A stretch of 48,399 bases of DNA from Fen-549 sp050011315 (GTDB lineage Bacteria > Actinomycetota > Thermoleophilia > Gaiellales > Gaiellaceae). Position 1 is the first letter of the stretch. Each line of letters opens with the position of its first letter. Position numbers and translations under genes: made by a program. The stretch is from NCBI GenBank assembly GCA_050011315.1, contig JBEKJI010000015.1, positions 1-48,399 of the forward strand. Direction: 5' to 3'. This document shows positions 8,268-17,555 of the stretch, in pieces. The notes beneath the pieces are model-generated. The model saw only the letters and a program-made list of their open reading frames with translations. It was not told the origin of the DNA and did no database searches.

Positions 8268-9721
8268 GTGCCCGTCAGCTCCGGCGGGATGCGGTAGGAG
8301 AGCGCCTCGGCCAGGTGCTCGCGCGCGATCTCTTCGGCGCCCGCGAGCGCCGCGATCGTACGCGCCACCCGGGCGACCCGCGCCCGCCCGCGCCCCGAGA
8401 GCGGCAGCCTCTCGACCGCCTCGGTTAGAAGCACCCGCGCCTCGCTGCTCATCCGCGGCGGCCTTGTTTCGAGCCGCTCCCGCGCCGCCTGCACGCGCTC
8501 GCGCACGAGTGCCGAGGTCTCCTCCCCGCTCCCGTCCAGCTCGGCGGCGCGCGGGCGCGGCATCGCCACCACCAGGTCGAAGCGATCGAGTAGCGCACGG
8601 GAGAGCTTCTCGCGGAAGTGCGCCAGCCTCGCGGCCGAGCAGGAGCAGCCCGCCGCATCGCCGCGGCCGCCGCAGGGGCAGAGGTTCATCGTCGCCACCA
8701 GCTGGAAGCGGGCCGGGAAGACGGCGCGCCCGTTGGCGCGGGCGACGCTGACGACGCCGTCCTCGAGCGGTTGGCGCAGCGCCTCCAGTACCGGGCGCTG
8801 GAACTCGGGGAACTCATCGAGAAGGAGAACGCCACGGTGCGCCAGGCTGGCCTCGCCGGGGGTCGGGCCGCTGCCGCCGCCGACGATCGCGGGCATCGAC
8901 GAGGAGTGATGGGGCGCGCGGAAGGGAGGCTCGGCAACGAGCGGCTGCCCGGACGGGAGCAGGCCGACGACCGAGTGGATACGCGTCACCTCGAGCGCCT
9001 CCTCCCGCACCAGCGGCGGCAGGATCCCGGGCAACCTTCGTGCGAGCATCGTCTTGCCGGTTCCCGGCGGTCCTGCCAGGAGCAGGTTGTGGCGGCCGGC
9101 AGCGGCGATCTCGAGCGCCCGGCGCCCGCGGCGCTGTCCCTTAACCTCGGCTAGATCGGGGCAGGTGAAGGGAACTCGTCCGTTCGCAGTTAGCGGCGGC
9201 GGCTCGGGCAGCCAGTCGCCACGAATGTACGCGACCGCCTCGGCGAGATGATGGACGGGGACGGGATCGACGCCCGCCAGCGCCACTTCGCGCGCCGACT
9301 CCGCGGCGCAGAGCACGAACTCGATTCCAGCCCGCCGCGCTCCCTCGGCGACGACCAGCGCTCCCCCGACCGGCCGCACCCTGCCGTCGAGCGCCAGCTC
9401 ACCCACGGCCGCATGCTCCCTGAGCGAGGCGGCGGGGATCTGGTGCGAGGCGGCGAGGATCGCAAGCGCGATCGTCAGGTCGAAGCCGGAGCCCTCCTTG
9501 CGCAGCTCGGCGGGCGCCAGGTTGACGGTGATTCGCCTGAGCGGCCACTCGAGCTCGGCCGAGACGATGCCGCTGCGAACGCGCTCCTTCGCCTCCTGGC
9601 AGGCGCGGTCGGCCAGCCCGACGATCGCAAACGAGGGCACTCCCTTTTGCAGATGCGCCTCGACCTCCACCCGCCGCGGCTCCAACCCGACGAGCGCGTA
9701 GGTCAGCATCTGCGCGAGCAC
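8264..9721 (-). CDS. comM: YifB family Mg-chelatase-like AAA ATPase (ComM)
   Basis: A 485-residue ATPase of the YifB/ComM family, a helicase that in naturally transformable bacteria promotes branch migration during integration of donor DNA. It has an N-terminal Lon-protease-like fold domain (about 1-170), then AAA+ motifs: Walker A AGPPGTGKTMLARRLPGILPP, Walker B VLLLDEFPEF, a cysteine cluster in NLCPCGGRGDAAGCSCS, and the C-terminal LSGRGRARVARVARTIAALAG sensor region. The start is a GTG (MLAQMLTYALVGLEP). It overlaps dprA by 4 nt. Copy B of the dispersed repeat and a strong hairpin lie upstream. Confidence 0.93.
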   Translation of the reverse strand: MLAQMLTYALVGLEPRRVEVEAHLQKGVPSFAIVGLADRACQEAKERVRSGIVSAELEWPLRRITVNLAPAELRKEGSGFDLTIALAILAASHQIPAASLREHAAVGELALDGRVRPVGGALVVAEGARRAGIEFVLCAAESAREVALAGVDPVPVHHLAEAVAYIRGDWLPEPPPLTANGRVPFTCPDLAEVKGQRRGRRALEIAAAGRHNLLLAGPPGTGKTMLARRLPGILPPLVREEALEVTRIHSVVGLLPSGQPLVAEPPFRAPHHSSSMPAIVGGGSGPTPGEASLAHRGVLLLDEFPEFQRPVLEALRQPLEDGVVSVARANGRAVFPARFQLVATMNLCPCGGRGDAAGCSCSAARLAHFREKLSRALLDRFDLVVAMPRPRAAELDGSGEETSALVRERVQAARERLETRPPRMSSEARVLLTEAVERLPLSGRGRARVARVARTIAALAGAEEIAREHLAEALSYRIPPELTGT

Positions 9722-9922
9722 TCGCTCAGGCTAGGCGGAGAAGCGTCACGCGTCTGTCACGAATCGGTGCCGAGAGACGCGCGAGTTGTGGTGATACGGG
9801 CTCGAGCCGTTGAGGCGTCGGCGCCAAAATCGGCGGGACCCACCTCTCCTCCCCGGAGCGCATAGCGGAATGAAGACCCGCCGGCTGGGTGCGATCGGTG
9901 AGTGCGAGGCTAGGACGCAGCG

Positions 9923-9952
9923 TCGTATTCGTAGCCGGGGCTACGGATGCGA
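9923..9952. terminator. Strong hairpin downstream of the MMPL gene
   Basis: TCGTATTCGTAGCC (9923-9936) faces GGCTACGGATGCGA (9939-9952) across a GG turn: a 14-bp stem in which the only departures from Watson-Crick pairing are two G-U-type positions. It lies in the 475-bp gap between yifB and the MMPL gene. It could end transcription from the MMPL gene or form part of the leader of yifB; there is no T-run. Confidence 0.5.
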
Positions 9953-9960
9953 CCGAGGAC

Positions 9961-10094
9961 AACGAATCGCGCCGCCGAGCGCGGCCAGGCGGTGGAGTGC
10001 TTCGTTTCGCTAGGCGCTCTAATAACCCACCCACGGGGCGTAATACGGTATCGAGAAAAGTCGCTCTGGGATGTGCCGTCTCTGTGCCGAAAGA
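9961..10094 (-). repeat. Dispersed intergenic repeat, copy B
   Basis: The second clear copy. On the plus strand the accessory module (CGCCGAGCGC, then GGCGGTGGAGTGCTTCGTTTCGCTAG, 9961-10017) precedes the core module (CCCACCCACGGGGCGTAATA, then CGGTATCGAGAAAAG, then GTGCCG twice, 10021-10094). In copies A and C a similar accessory module follows the core, so the full unit may be accessory-core-accessory. The rest of the 9722-10196 gap holds the hairpin at 9923-9952 and no gene that I can support. Confidence 0.7.
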
Positions 10095-10196
10095 AAAATA
10101 GGCACTTCGCGCCGGTCCTCTCTTACCCGTGAGACTGACAGCGCGCCACCCGCCGAGCGGAGATTCGCGCCGAAGCGCAGAATCGGTCGCACGAAG

Positions 10197-12464
10197 CTAG
10201 GGTCGGCGCCCGAGCCTGGACGGCCACCAGTTCCAGCGCCCGATCAACGAGACGGTCGAGGGCACGAGCAGCGTGCGCACGAAGAAGGTGTCGAGCAGGA
10301 TCCCGGCGGCCAGGCCGAGACCGATCTGGCGCACCTGGCCGTTGCCGGAGATGGTCAGGACGCCGAACGTCCCGGCCAGGATCAGGCCCGCCGAAGTGAC
10401 CGTGGTTCCGGTCGCCGCCACCGCCCGTGTAACCGCCTCGCTCAGCGGCCACCGGGCAGCCTCCTCGCGGATGCGGCTCATGACGAGGATGTTGTAGTCC
10501 TCGCCCAGCGCCATCAGGAAGATGAACATGAAGAAGGGCAGAACGAAGTTCAGTCCCTGATCGCCGCCGATAACGACGAAGGCGAGCACGGCCAGCCCCA
10601 GCGCGGTCACGTAGGAAAGCCCGACCGAGAGAATCAGATAGATCGGCGCAACGGCGCTGCGCAAGAGCAGGGCAAGGAGGATGCCGATCGCGATCAGGAC
10701 GATCGGGATGACGCGCACGAGATCGGTCGCCGAGAGCCGGCTGATGTCGTAGGAGGAGGGCGCTGTGCCGACAACGCCCGAGGCGGTCGCGTCGATGCTG
10801 CTCGCCGCCACGCCGACCGCCCGGCGAATGGCGGGAACGGCGTTCATCGCCTTCGCGCTGGCGGGATCGCCGGCGGTCAGCAAGGCGTAGAGCTGGACGG
10901 TCTTTCCGTCGGCGCTGACGAACTGCCCGGTGCCGCGGTAGGCCTGGTAGAGAGAAGGCGCGATCGTGCTCCCGCGCCGTTGCAGCTCGGGAAGGAGAAC
11001 GGGGTCGCCGAGCTCTTTATGAAGAAGCTGGAGTTGACCGACCGCGAGCGGCAGACCGTTCGGATCGAGCGGGCCCGCGAGCGCCGCGAAGAGACCGGAT
11101 TCGCGCAGCGATCGCTCGGCCAGGGTGAGCCGCCCAGGGTCGAGCCAGAACAAGTTGCGCAGATGGAAGATCACGTCGGTGGGATTGGCGGCGGCGGCGG
11201 CGAAGTGCGCGGCGACGATCTTCGAGCCGCGCTGCGAGTCGCTTCCGGGCGGGGCGCTGGCGTTCGAGAAACCGGCCGGCTGATAGGCGAGAAGCGCTGT
11301 CGCGATGCCTCCGAAGAGGACGAAACCAATCACCAGCGTCGTCACCGGGCGACGCACGATCCGGCCCGCGATCGCTCCCCAGAGACCGCGGTAGACCTTT
11401 CCCGCCTGCGGCCGCGTCGGCCAGAAGACGGCCCGCCCGAGAATCGCAAGCAGCGCCGGTAAGAGCGTCAGCCCCGAGAGTAAGAGCATCCCGACTCCAA
11501 TCGCCAGGCCCGGCCCCAGACCTCTGTAGAGGCCAAAGGTGGCTAAGAGCAGGCAGAGCAGCGCAGCCACTACCGTAGCCGCCGAGAAGGTGATCGTCTC
11601 GCCCACTCTCTCCAGCGCTCGCACAACCGCCTGACGCGGCTCCAACCCCTGCGCCAGCTCCTCACGCACGCGGAAGATCAGGAAGAGCCCGTAGTCGGTG
11701 CCGGCCCCGAGCATCAGCACGATCAGCAGGATCTGGGTCAGATCCGAGACCTGAACGCCAATCTTCGTCGCCTCGGCGACGACCGGGCCGGCCAGCACAA
11801 GCGCGAGCGCCGCCGGCAGCAGGGTCACGAGCGGCGCCAGGAAGGCCCGGAAGATCACGAACAGGAGCAGGACGATGAAGATGACCGAGTAGAGCTGCGT
11901 GTCGCTGCGCACGCGGTGCGACTGCTGGTAGCGATCGACCTGCAGAGCCGCCTGCCCGGTCAGATGCAGCTGCAAGCCCGGCTTGGCGAAGTGCGTGAGA
12001 ACAGCACGGATATTTGCGATCGCCGTTTGCGTCTCGCCCCCACCGGCGTAACGGGAGAGGTCGAGCTGGACGAAGGCGCGTCGCGCCACACCGTCGCTCG
12101 ACAGGCCCTGGTCGCGCACCTGGGCGACGTGACTAACACGAGCGACGCGCGTTTCGAGGCGCGTGATCGCCCGCTGATCGGCGGCGGTGAGACGCCCCTT
12201 GGTACTCGCAGCGACGATCAGTGCCGTGGCCGAGTTCGCGCGCTGGAAGGGAGCAGCCAGGCTGGCGGCGCGGATACTGGGCGTCCCCGCCGGAAGGAAG
12301 GCGGCGTTGTCGCTCTTGGAGACGCTGCCGAGCGAGGGAAGAAAGGCGACCGCCAGGAACGTGCCGAGCGCCCAGACGAGCACGACCAGGTAGCGGAAAC
12401 GAACGACGAAACGGCCCAGGCCGGCGAAGAGATCGTGAACTCCGAGCGAGGGCTTCAGGGGCAC
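10197..12464 (-). CDS. MMPL/RND family transporter
   Basis: A membrane protein of about 755 residues with the duplicated RND layout. One helix near the N-terminus (RYLVVLVWALGTFLAVAFLP) is followed by a large outer loop, a block of helices (YSVIFIVLLLFVIFRAFL... through ...LLSGLTLLPALLAILGRAVFWP), a second outer loop of roughly 200 residues, and a second helix block ending TFFVRTLLVPSTVSLIG. Charged GTDYGLF and GEDYNIL motifs in the two helix bundles match the proton-relay positions of MMPL proteins. The frame opens at 12548, but the GTG at 12464 (VPLKPSLGVHDLF) looks like a more natural start. Relatives export lipids or hydrophobic drugs; the cargo is unknown here. Confidence 0.88.
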   Translation of the reverse strand: MPLKPSLGVHDLFAGLGRFVVRFRYLVVLVWALGTFLAVAFLPSLGSVSKSDNAAFLPAGTPSIRAASLAAPFQRANSATALIVAASTKGRLTAADQRAITRLETRVARVSHVAQVRDQGLSSDGVARRAFVQLDLSRYAGGGETQTAIANIRAVLTHFAKPGLQLHLTGQAALQVDRYQQSHRVRSDTQLYSVIFIVLLLFVIFRAFLAPLVTLLPAALALVLAGPVVAEATKIGVQVSDLTQILLIVLMLGAGTDYGLFLIFRVREELAQGLEPRQAVVRALERVGETITFSAATVVAALLCLLLATFGLYRGLGPGLAIGVGMLLLSGLTLLPALLAILGRAVFWPTRPQAGKVYRGLWGAIAGRIVRRPVTTLVIGFVLFGGIATALLAYQPAGFSNASAPPGSDSQRGSKIVAAHFAAAAANPTDVIFHLRNLFWLDPGRLTLAERSLRESGLFAALAGPLDPNGLPLAVGQLQLLHKELGDPVLLPELQRRGSTIAPSLYQAYRGTGQFVSADGKTVQLYALLTAGDPASAKAMNAVPAIRRAVGVAASSIDATASGVVGTAPSSYDISRLSATDLVRVIPIVLIAIGILLALLLRSAVAPIYLILSVGLSYVTALGLAVLAFVVIGGDQGLNFVLPFFMFIFLMALGEDYNILVMSRIREEAARWPLSEAVTRAVAATGTTVTSAGLILAGTFGVLTISGNGQVRQIGLGLAAGILLDTFFVRTLLVPSTVSLIGRWNWWPSRLGRRP

Positions 12465-12625
12465 GCGCGAAGTATCACTGGCCGCCCTGTGCAGCGGCCG
12501 GAAAACCTCCGGTTCCAGACGGCGGCGCTTCCCCGAGCAGCGAACCACGACCGATTCGTGTGTGCCGTCCGAGCAAATCGGGCACGCGAGATCAGCGACG
12601 AGATCGGAGGGGGATCAGACCTCGC

Positions 12626-12656
12626 CGCGATCTCGCGGGCTTGTCCCGCGCTCGCG
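12626..12656. terminator. GC-rich hairpin after the methyltransferase
   Basis: CGCGGG (12634-12639) pairs with CCCGCG (12645-12650) across CTTGT, with a further outer CGCG/CGCG pairing across a small internal loop. It begins 5 nt beyond the methyltransferase stop, which fits a terminator for that minus-strand gene. It has no T-run. Confidence 0.45.
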
Positions 12657-12660
12657 GTGG

Positions 12661-13797
12661 TTACCGGGCGTAGCGAGCGATCAGAACGTCTTCGAAATAC
12701 TCTCCGGCGCGGCGGCCGGTGCGGCGATTGACGTGGCGGTGGTGACGAGCTTCGAGCTCCAGCCCGGCACGGGCGAGGATCTCCGGATAGAGGTCGCGGC
12801 GATCGTTGATAACGATCGCCAGCGGCGCGCCCGGACGCAGGGCGGGGCGCATGTTCTCGAGCACCCGGGCGATCCCGGCGCAGTAGCTCGAGAGAGCGGC
12901 ACGGCCTGTTCCGGTTGCGGCCGCGCCGAGCTCCTGCTCGTGGAGATCGTCGAGGGCGAGCAGCTCGTAGGCGTAGCGATGCTGCTCGTGGTAGTCGATC
13001 AGGCCGGGATAGGGCGGCGAGGTGACGATGCCGTCATAGGCGCCTTCGAGCGGAATCGAACACGAATCGGCGTGCACCACGGTCGCCTCGCGGCCACGCG
13101 AGCGCAGGCGCTGGAACTCCTTGACGCGCTTGAGCGTGTCGAGGGCGTAGCGGCGGAGAAAGTGCGAGGCGGTCTCGACCGGGCGGCAGGTGCGGCGGTG
13201 CTTGTGGCACCAGTACGGCTCGAGTTGGGGCTGGCGCGGAAACTCGAGATCGAAGTGGCGCGTGCGCCGGGCCGAGCGGGCGGCGCGGGTGAGAACGACG
13301 CGAAGCAGATCGGCGTGCTCGCGGCCGGCTATCAGCTCGCGGAAACCGATCAGCTCAGCGAGTGCCTGCGGCGCGTACCAGTCGTCCAGATAGGACGAGC
13401 CGGAAGCGGGCGAAGCGCCGGGCGCCGCGATAGAGTCGAGCTCGGCAACGACGCTTCTGATCTCTCGCTCGAGCGAGAAGAGCTCGTAGCGACGGGTCTT
13501 GACCTGCATGAGCAGGCAGTTGAAGGCGGCGATGTCGATACCGGTCGCATCCAGCCCGCTCTCGAGCGCCTGCACGAGCGTCGTCCCCGATCCGGCGAAG
13601 GGATCGAGAACGTGCTGCCCGGGCCTGAAGTAGCGGCCGAGCAGCACCTCGACCAGCTGCGGGACGAACTTGCCCAGATAGGGATGGAGGCGGTGAACGT
13701 GCTTCGTCCGCTCACGTTCGGGGAGATCCCGCTCCGACCACGACAGCTCGAGGTCGAGATCCAGCTCCTGATAGAGGGCTTCCTGAGTGAGCGCCAT
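12661..13797 (-). CDS. Orphan DNA methyltransferase (N4-cytosine/N6-adenine type)
   Basis: A 378-residue SAM-dependent methyltransferase. The SAM site is DPFAGSGTT at about residue 65, preceded by the RLHPYLGKFVPQLVEVLL helix common in this group. The catalytic motif is TSPPYPG at about residue 255; SPPY is characteristic of N4-cytosine enzymes, though N6-adenine cannot be excluded. Motif I precedes motif IV, with about 190 residues between that could hold target recognition. The frame opens at a TTG (13806), but the ATG three codons later (MALTQEALYQEL) is the likelier start. No restriction endonuclease lies nearby, so it looks like a solitary epigenetic methylase; an RNA substrate is less likely. 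Confidence 0.8.
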   Translation of the reverse strand: MALTQEALYQELDLDLELSWSERDLPERERTKHVHRLHPYLGKFVPQLVEVLLGRYFRPGQHVLDPFAGSGTTLVQALESGLDATGIDIAAFNCLLMQVKTRRYELFSLEREIRSVVAELDSIAAPGASPASGSSYLDDWYAPQALAELIGFRELIAGREHADLLRVVLTRAARSARRTRHFDLEFPRQPQLEPYWCHKHRRTCRPVETASHFLRRYALDTLKRVKEFQRLRSRGREATVVHADSCSIPLEGAYDGIVTSPPYPGLIDYHEQHRYAYELLALDDLHEQELGAAATGTGRAALSSYCAGIARVLENMRPALRPGAPLAIVINDRRDLYPEILARAGLELEARHHRHVNRRTGRRAGEYFEDVLIARYAR

Positions 13798-13892
13798 CGC
13801 CCGCAACGATTCGACGCAGACGGCGCCTAGCCCTGCCTGGCAGCCTCGAGCGCTCGAGCGCGACTTCAGCGCCGTTGTGACGCAGACGACGG

Positions 13893-16800
13893 TCAGCTGC
13901 TCTTACGGCGCGGCTGCCCCCGACCTCTGCGCCAGAGTGCGAGCCACTTCGCCAGCTCCTCCGGCGGCACGGGTCGAGTGAGCAGGTAGCCCTGAGCGAC
14001 ATCGCAGCCGAGTTCGGCCAGGCGGTTCCAGGCCTCCTCGGTCTCGACTCCCTCCGCGACGACCCGCAGGCCCAGGTTTCGGCCAAGATCGATCGTGGAG
14101 CGGACGATCATTTCGTCGTCGGTGCGGCTCGTCATATTGAGGACGAAGGAGCGGTCGATCTTGATCTCACTGACCGGAAGGTCGCGCAGGTAGGCAAGCG
14201 AGGAGTAGCCCGTGCCGTAGTCGTCGATCGAGATACGTACACCCATCGCATCCAGCCGCTCGAAGACGAGCTTGGCTCGGAACGGGTCGTCGAGCATTGT
14301 CGACTCGGTAACTTCGAGCTCGAGCCAGGACGGGTCGGCGCCGTGCATCTCGAGCGCCGCGGCCACATCGTCGGGAAAGTTTAGGTCGAGCATGTTGCGC
14401 CGCCCGACGTTGACCGAAACGGCGAGCTCTATACCCGTCTGGTGCCACCTACGCGCCTGTCGCAGGGCTTCGTCAAGGACGTAGAGCGTGAGCGGCTTCA
14501 TCAGCCCCGTCTCCTGCGCGATCGGGATGAACTCGTCCGGCCCCAGTAGCCCGCGTTCCGGATGCATCCAGCGCAAGAGAGCCTCAACACTTTCGACCGT
14601 GCCCTCCGAGAAGCTCGCCTTCGGCTGGTAGTAGAGGACGAGCTCGTGCTTATCGATCGCACGCCTTAGCTCGCCGATGAGCGTCAATTGCACGGGATCG
14701 TGGGTGTCCGTGGAGCGCTCGTAGTAGCTGTAGGCGCGGTTATCCTGCTTCGCCGTGTACATCGCCACGTCGGTGTGCTTCATGAGCTCTTCGACTCCGA
14801 CGGCGTTGTCGGGGTAGAACGCGACGCCGATCGAGCCCTCGATCCCGAGCGGGAGACCGTCGATCTCGATCGGCTTCTCGACCGCAGCCTGGATCTTCTC
14901 GAGCAGCGGCACGATCTCCGACGACTCGGTCTGCTTCGGCAGCAGCATCCCGAACTCGTCGCCGCCGAGACGCGCGACAGTGTCGCTTGCGCGCAGGCAC
15001 GACTCGAGCCGCCGGGCGACCTCGCACAGGACCTGGTCGCCGGCAGCGTGGCCTAGGGTGTCGTTGACCTCCTTGAAGCGATCGAGATCGAGGAGCAGCA
15101 TCGCGATGCGGCCGCCCTCGCGCTCGGCGGTCAGGAGCGTCTGCTCGATACGGTCGCGGAAGAGCGTCCGGTTCGGAAGCCCCGTGAGAGCATCGTGGAG
15201 CGCCTGGTACTCGGACATCTCTGCGTGCAGGCGCAGCTCTTCCTCGGCGTGCTTACGCTCCGTGACGTTCTCGATCATGTAGATCGCGAACTGCGGCTCT
15301 CCTTCCTCTGAGCGCACGACCGAGACCGCAAGGCCGCCCCAGACGAGGTCACCGTTCTTGTGGCGGTACCTGAGCTCGAGACGGCGGTCTTCCGACTCGC
15401 CGTTCATGACGGCTCTGAAGTGCTCGCCCGCCGAGGCCCGGTCATCGTCGTCGACGAGCGCGTCAACCGAGAGGCCGACCAGTTCGGACGACGCGTGTCC
15501 GAGCATCTCCGTCACAGCCGGGTTGCCGTCGATGATCACGCCGTTGGGCTCGACCATGAGGATGCTGATCGCCGCATCCTGGTACATCGCCCCGAACTTT
15601 GCGAGGGCTTCGACCTGCTCGTGCTTCGCCTGAAACTCCGCCGCATGGCTTAGCGCCGCCGAGATGACGACGGCGAGCAGGCGCAGCGAATCGACATCCT
15701 TCTCGCCGAAGCTGTGCGTGCGCTTGGCAACCACCTGTAGCAGACCGACCGTTTTCTGGCCGTGTAGGAGCGGAACGCAAACCAGAGAGCGTGCGCCTCC
15801 TCGTTCGATCAGCCGCCGCTCCACGGACTCCGCCAGCTTCGAATCCACCCGCAGGTCGTCTAGGCGCTGAGGCACGCCCTCCGCCAGCCACTTCGAGAAG
15901 ATGCCGGAGGCGATAGGGATGTGGATGCCCGCCTGGCTCGAGGCGATCCCGCTCGCCGCGCGCACGACCAGGTCTTCTCCATCCACGAGTAGCACTGCCG
16001 CGCCGTCGCCCCGCGTCAGTTCCTGCGTTCGCGCCACCGCGACGCTGAGGATGGCCTCCAGGTCGAAATCCGACATCGCGACATCGTGCTGGGTCGCCAT
16101 CACGGCCGCCATTCGTTCTTGGTTCTCCTGGACAGCGATCTCGGCCCGTTTACGCGCGCTGATGTCACGCGAGATGCCGTAGGTGCCGATGATCCCGCCG
16201 GCTTCGTCGCGCAGCGGCATCTTCGTGGTCGAGACCCAGGCCTCGCGGCCGTCCTCCCAGGTTTCCTTCTCCTCGATGTCTACAAGTGGCTCGGCCGTCT
16301 CGATGATGCGCTGCTCGTCCTCATAGGCGGGCCGCGCGTGCTCCTCCGAGAAGAAGTCGAAGTCGGTCTTGCCGATCGCCTCGGCCGCGTTTTCGAGACC
16401 GAAGCGCGATGCGAGCGCGGCCGAGAGCTTGATGAAGCGGCTGGTTCGGTCCTTGAAGTAGACGTCGTCGGTAGTGGTCTCGAGGAACGTGGTCATGAGG
16501 TGGCGTTCCTGCGCGTACGCTTCCTCCAGACGCCGGTGCTCGCTCAGGTCGAGAATCGTCGCGTCGCGCCAGGGCACGGAGCCGTCCGCTTCGTAGACTC
16601 CCTGGCCGCTCTCGTGCACCCAGCGGTAGTCGCCCGAGGCGTGCAGCAGCCGAAAGTTCACCGAGTACTGCTCGTGCGCCTGAACGGCGTTGGCGATAGC
16701 CCGCTCGACCATCTCGCAATCGTCCGGATGAACCAGTTCCTTCAGGCTGACCCTTCCTTCGACGAAATCGCTCGTCGGATGACCCGTGAGATCCTCGACC

Positions 16801-17420
16801 TGCTGCGAGACGAAGTCGATTACGCCCTGGTCGGGCCAGCTCGAGCGATAGATCGTCCCGGGGACGGTCGACATCAGGCTGCGTAGCTTCTCCTCGCTCG
16901 CCCGCAGCGCGGCTGCCGCCTCCTTCCGCTCAGTGACGTCGAGCAGGTAGCCCTGCACGTATTCGGCGCCGCCGGATTTCTGCATAGGGACGCGTTCGTC
17001 GACGACCCAGACAGAGCGGCCGTCGGCGGCGACCAGCCGGTACTCGCGCAATCCCGGCGAGAGCCGGCTCTCGCGCGAGGACGGCCAGGCAAGGCGCGAG
17101 TCCTCCGGATGGATGTTGCCGGTAAGCCAGTCGGTGCCGGCGGTGAGCCAGTGCTCGCGCTCCAAGCCGAGCATCAACTCGATCTGCGGGCTGACATAGA
17201 GGAGCTCTCCGTCTAGCGTCAGGATGTAGGTGACGAGAGGCAGGCTCTCGATTAGCGCCTGCCACGACTCGTCGTCGAGGTCAAGCTCTGTCGCCTCGGT
17301 TGTCGGCCCACCCGGACGCGCGCTGGCCCCGTATGCGAGCGCGACTATTCCAGCTCGAACGAGCATGGAAGCCGCCAGCGCAGACAGCCGGCAGGGAAGG
17401 GCGGAACCCCGCGGGCTCAT
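13893..17420 (-). CDS. Multi-sensor diguanylate cyclase / phosphodiesterase
   Basis: A c-di-GMP signalling protein of about 1,175 residues. From the N-terminus there are three PAS/PAC sensor modules, a GAF domain, a fourth PAS, then GGDEF and EAL domains. The cyclase motif is intact (RLGGDEFGMLLP), and RASD five residues before it matches the product-inhibition I-site. The phosphodiesterase part keeps EALLRW and DDYGTGYSSLAYL, so both halves look active. There is no obvious membrane anchor apart from a weakly hydrophobic stretch near the start. The frame opens at a TTG (17513); I chose the ATG at 17420 (MSPRGSALPC), and a start near 17369 is also possible. It could set the c-di-GMP level that controls exopolysaccharide. 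Confidence 0.9.
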   Translation of the reverse strand: MSPRGSALPCRLSALAASMLVRAGIVALAYGASARPGGPTTEATELDLDDESWQALIESLPLVTYILTLDGELLYVSPQIELMLGLEREHWLTAGTDWLTGNIHPEDSRLAWPSSRESRLSPGLREYRLVAADGRSVWVVDERVPMQKSGGAEYVQGYLLDVTERKEAAAALRASEEKLRSLMSTVPGTIYRSSWPDQGVIDFVSQQVEDLTGHPTSDFVEGRVSLKELVHPDDCEMVERAIANAVQAHEQYSVNFRLLHASGDYRWVHESGQGVYEADGSVPWRDATILDLSEHRRLEEAYAQERHLMTTFLETTTDDVYFKDRTSRFIKLSAALASRFGLENAAEAIGKTDFDFFSEEHARPAYEDEQRIIETAEPLVDIEEKETWEDGREAWVSTTKMPLRDEAGGIIGTYGISRDISARKRAEIAVQENQERMAAVMATQHDVAMSDFDLEAILSVAVARTQELTRGDGAAVLLVDGEDLVVRAASGIASSQAGIHIPIASGIFSKWLAEGVPQRLDDLRVDSKLAESVERRLIERGGARSLVCVPLLHGQKTVGLLQVVAKRTHSFGEKDVDSLRLLAVVISAALSHAAEFQAKHEQVEALAKFGAMYQDAAISILMVEPNGVIIDGNPAVTEMLGHASSELVGLSVDALVDDDDRASAGEHFRAVMNGESEDRRLELRYRHKNGDLVWGGLAVSVVRSEEGEPQFAIYMIENVTERKHAEEELRLHAEMSEYQALHDALTGLPNRTLFRDRIEQTLLTAEREGGRIAMLLLDLDRFKEVNDTLGHAAGDQVLCEVARRLESCLRASDTVARLGGDEFGMLLPKQTESSEIVPLLEKIQAAVEKPIEIDGLPLGIEGSIGVAFYPDNAVGVEELMKHTDVAMYTAKQDNRAYSYYERSTDTHDPVQLTLIGELRRAIDKHELVLYYQPKASFSEGTVESVEALLRWMHPERGLLGPDEFIPIAQETGLMKPLTLYVLDEALRQARRWHQTGIELAVSVNVGRRNMLDLNFPDDVAAALEMHGADPSWLELEVTESTMLDDPFRAKLVFERLDAMGVRISIDDYGTGYSSLAYLRDLPVSEIKIDRSFVLNMTSRTDDEMIVRSTIDLGRNLGLRVVAEGVETEEAWNRLAELGCDVAQGYLLTRPVPPEELAKWLALWRRGRGQPRRKSS

Positions 17421-17555
17421 TTTCGCTTCATCGGTTTTCGCCCCGCCGCTGATATCCCTCTGAAGAGGGAGGACAGCTGCGAGATCGCTCCCCGCAATCG
17501 GGCTCAGGACCAAGCCTCGAGTCCACGGGACGAAAGGACGAAGAGCTCCATCGCT

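Noticed and set aside
12545..12590. A possible partial copy of the dispersed repeat core (GTGTGCCGTCC near GGGCAC)
   Set aside because: Only about 10 bases match and the other core words are missing.
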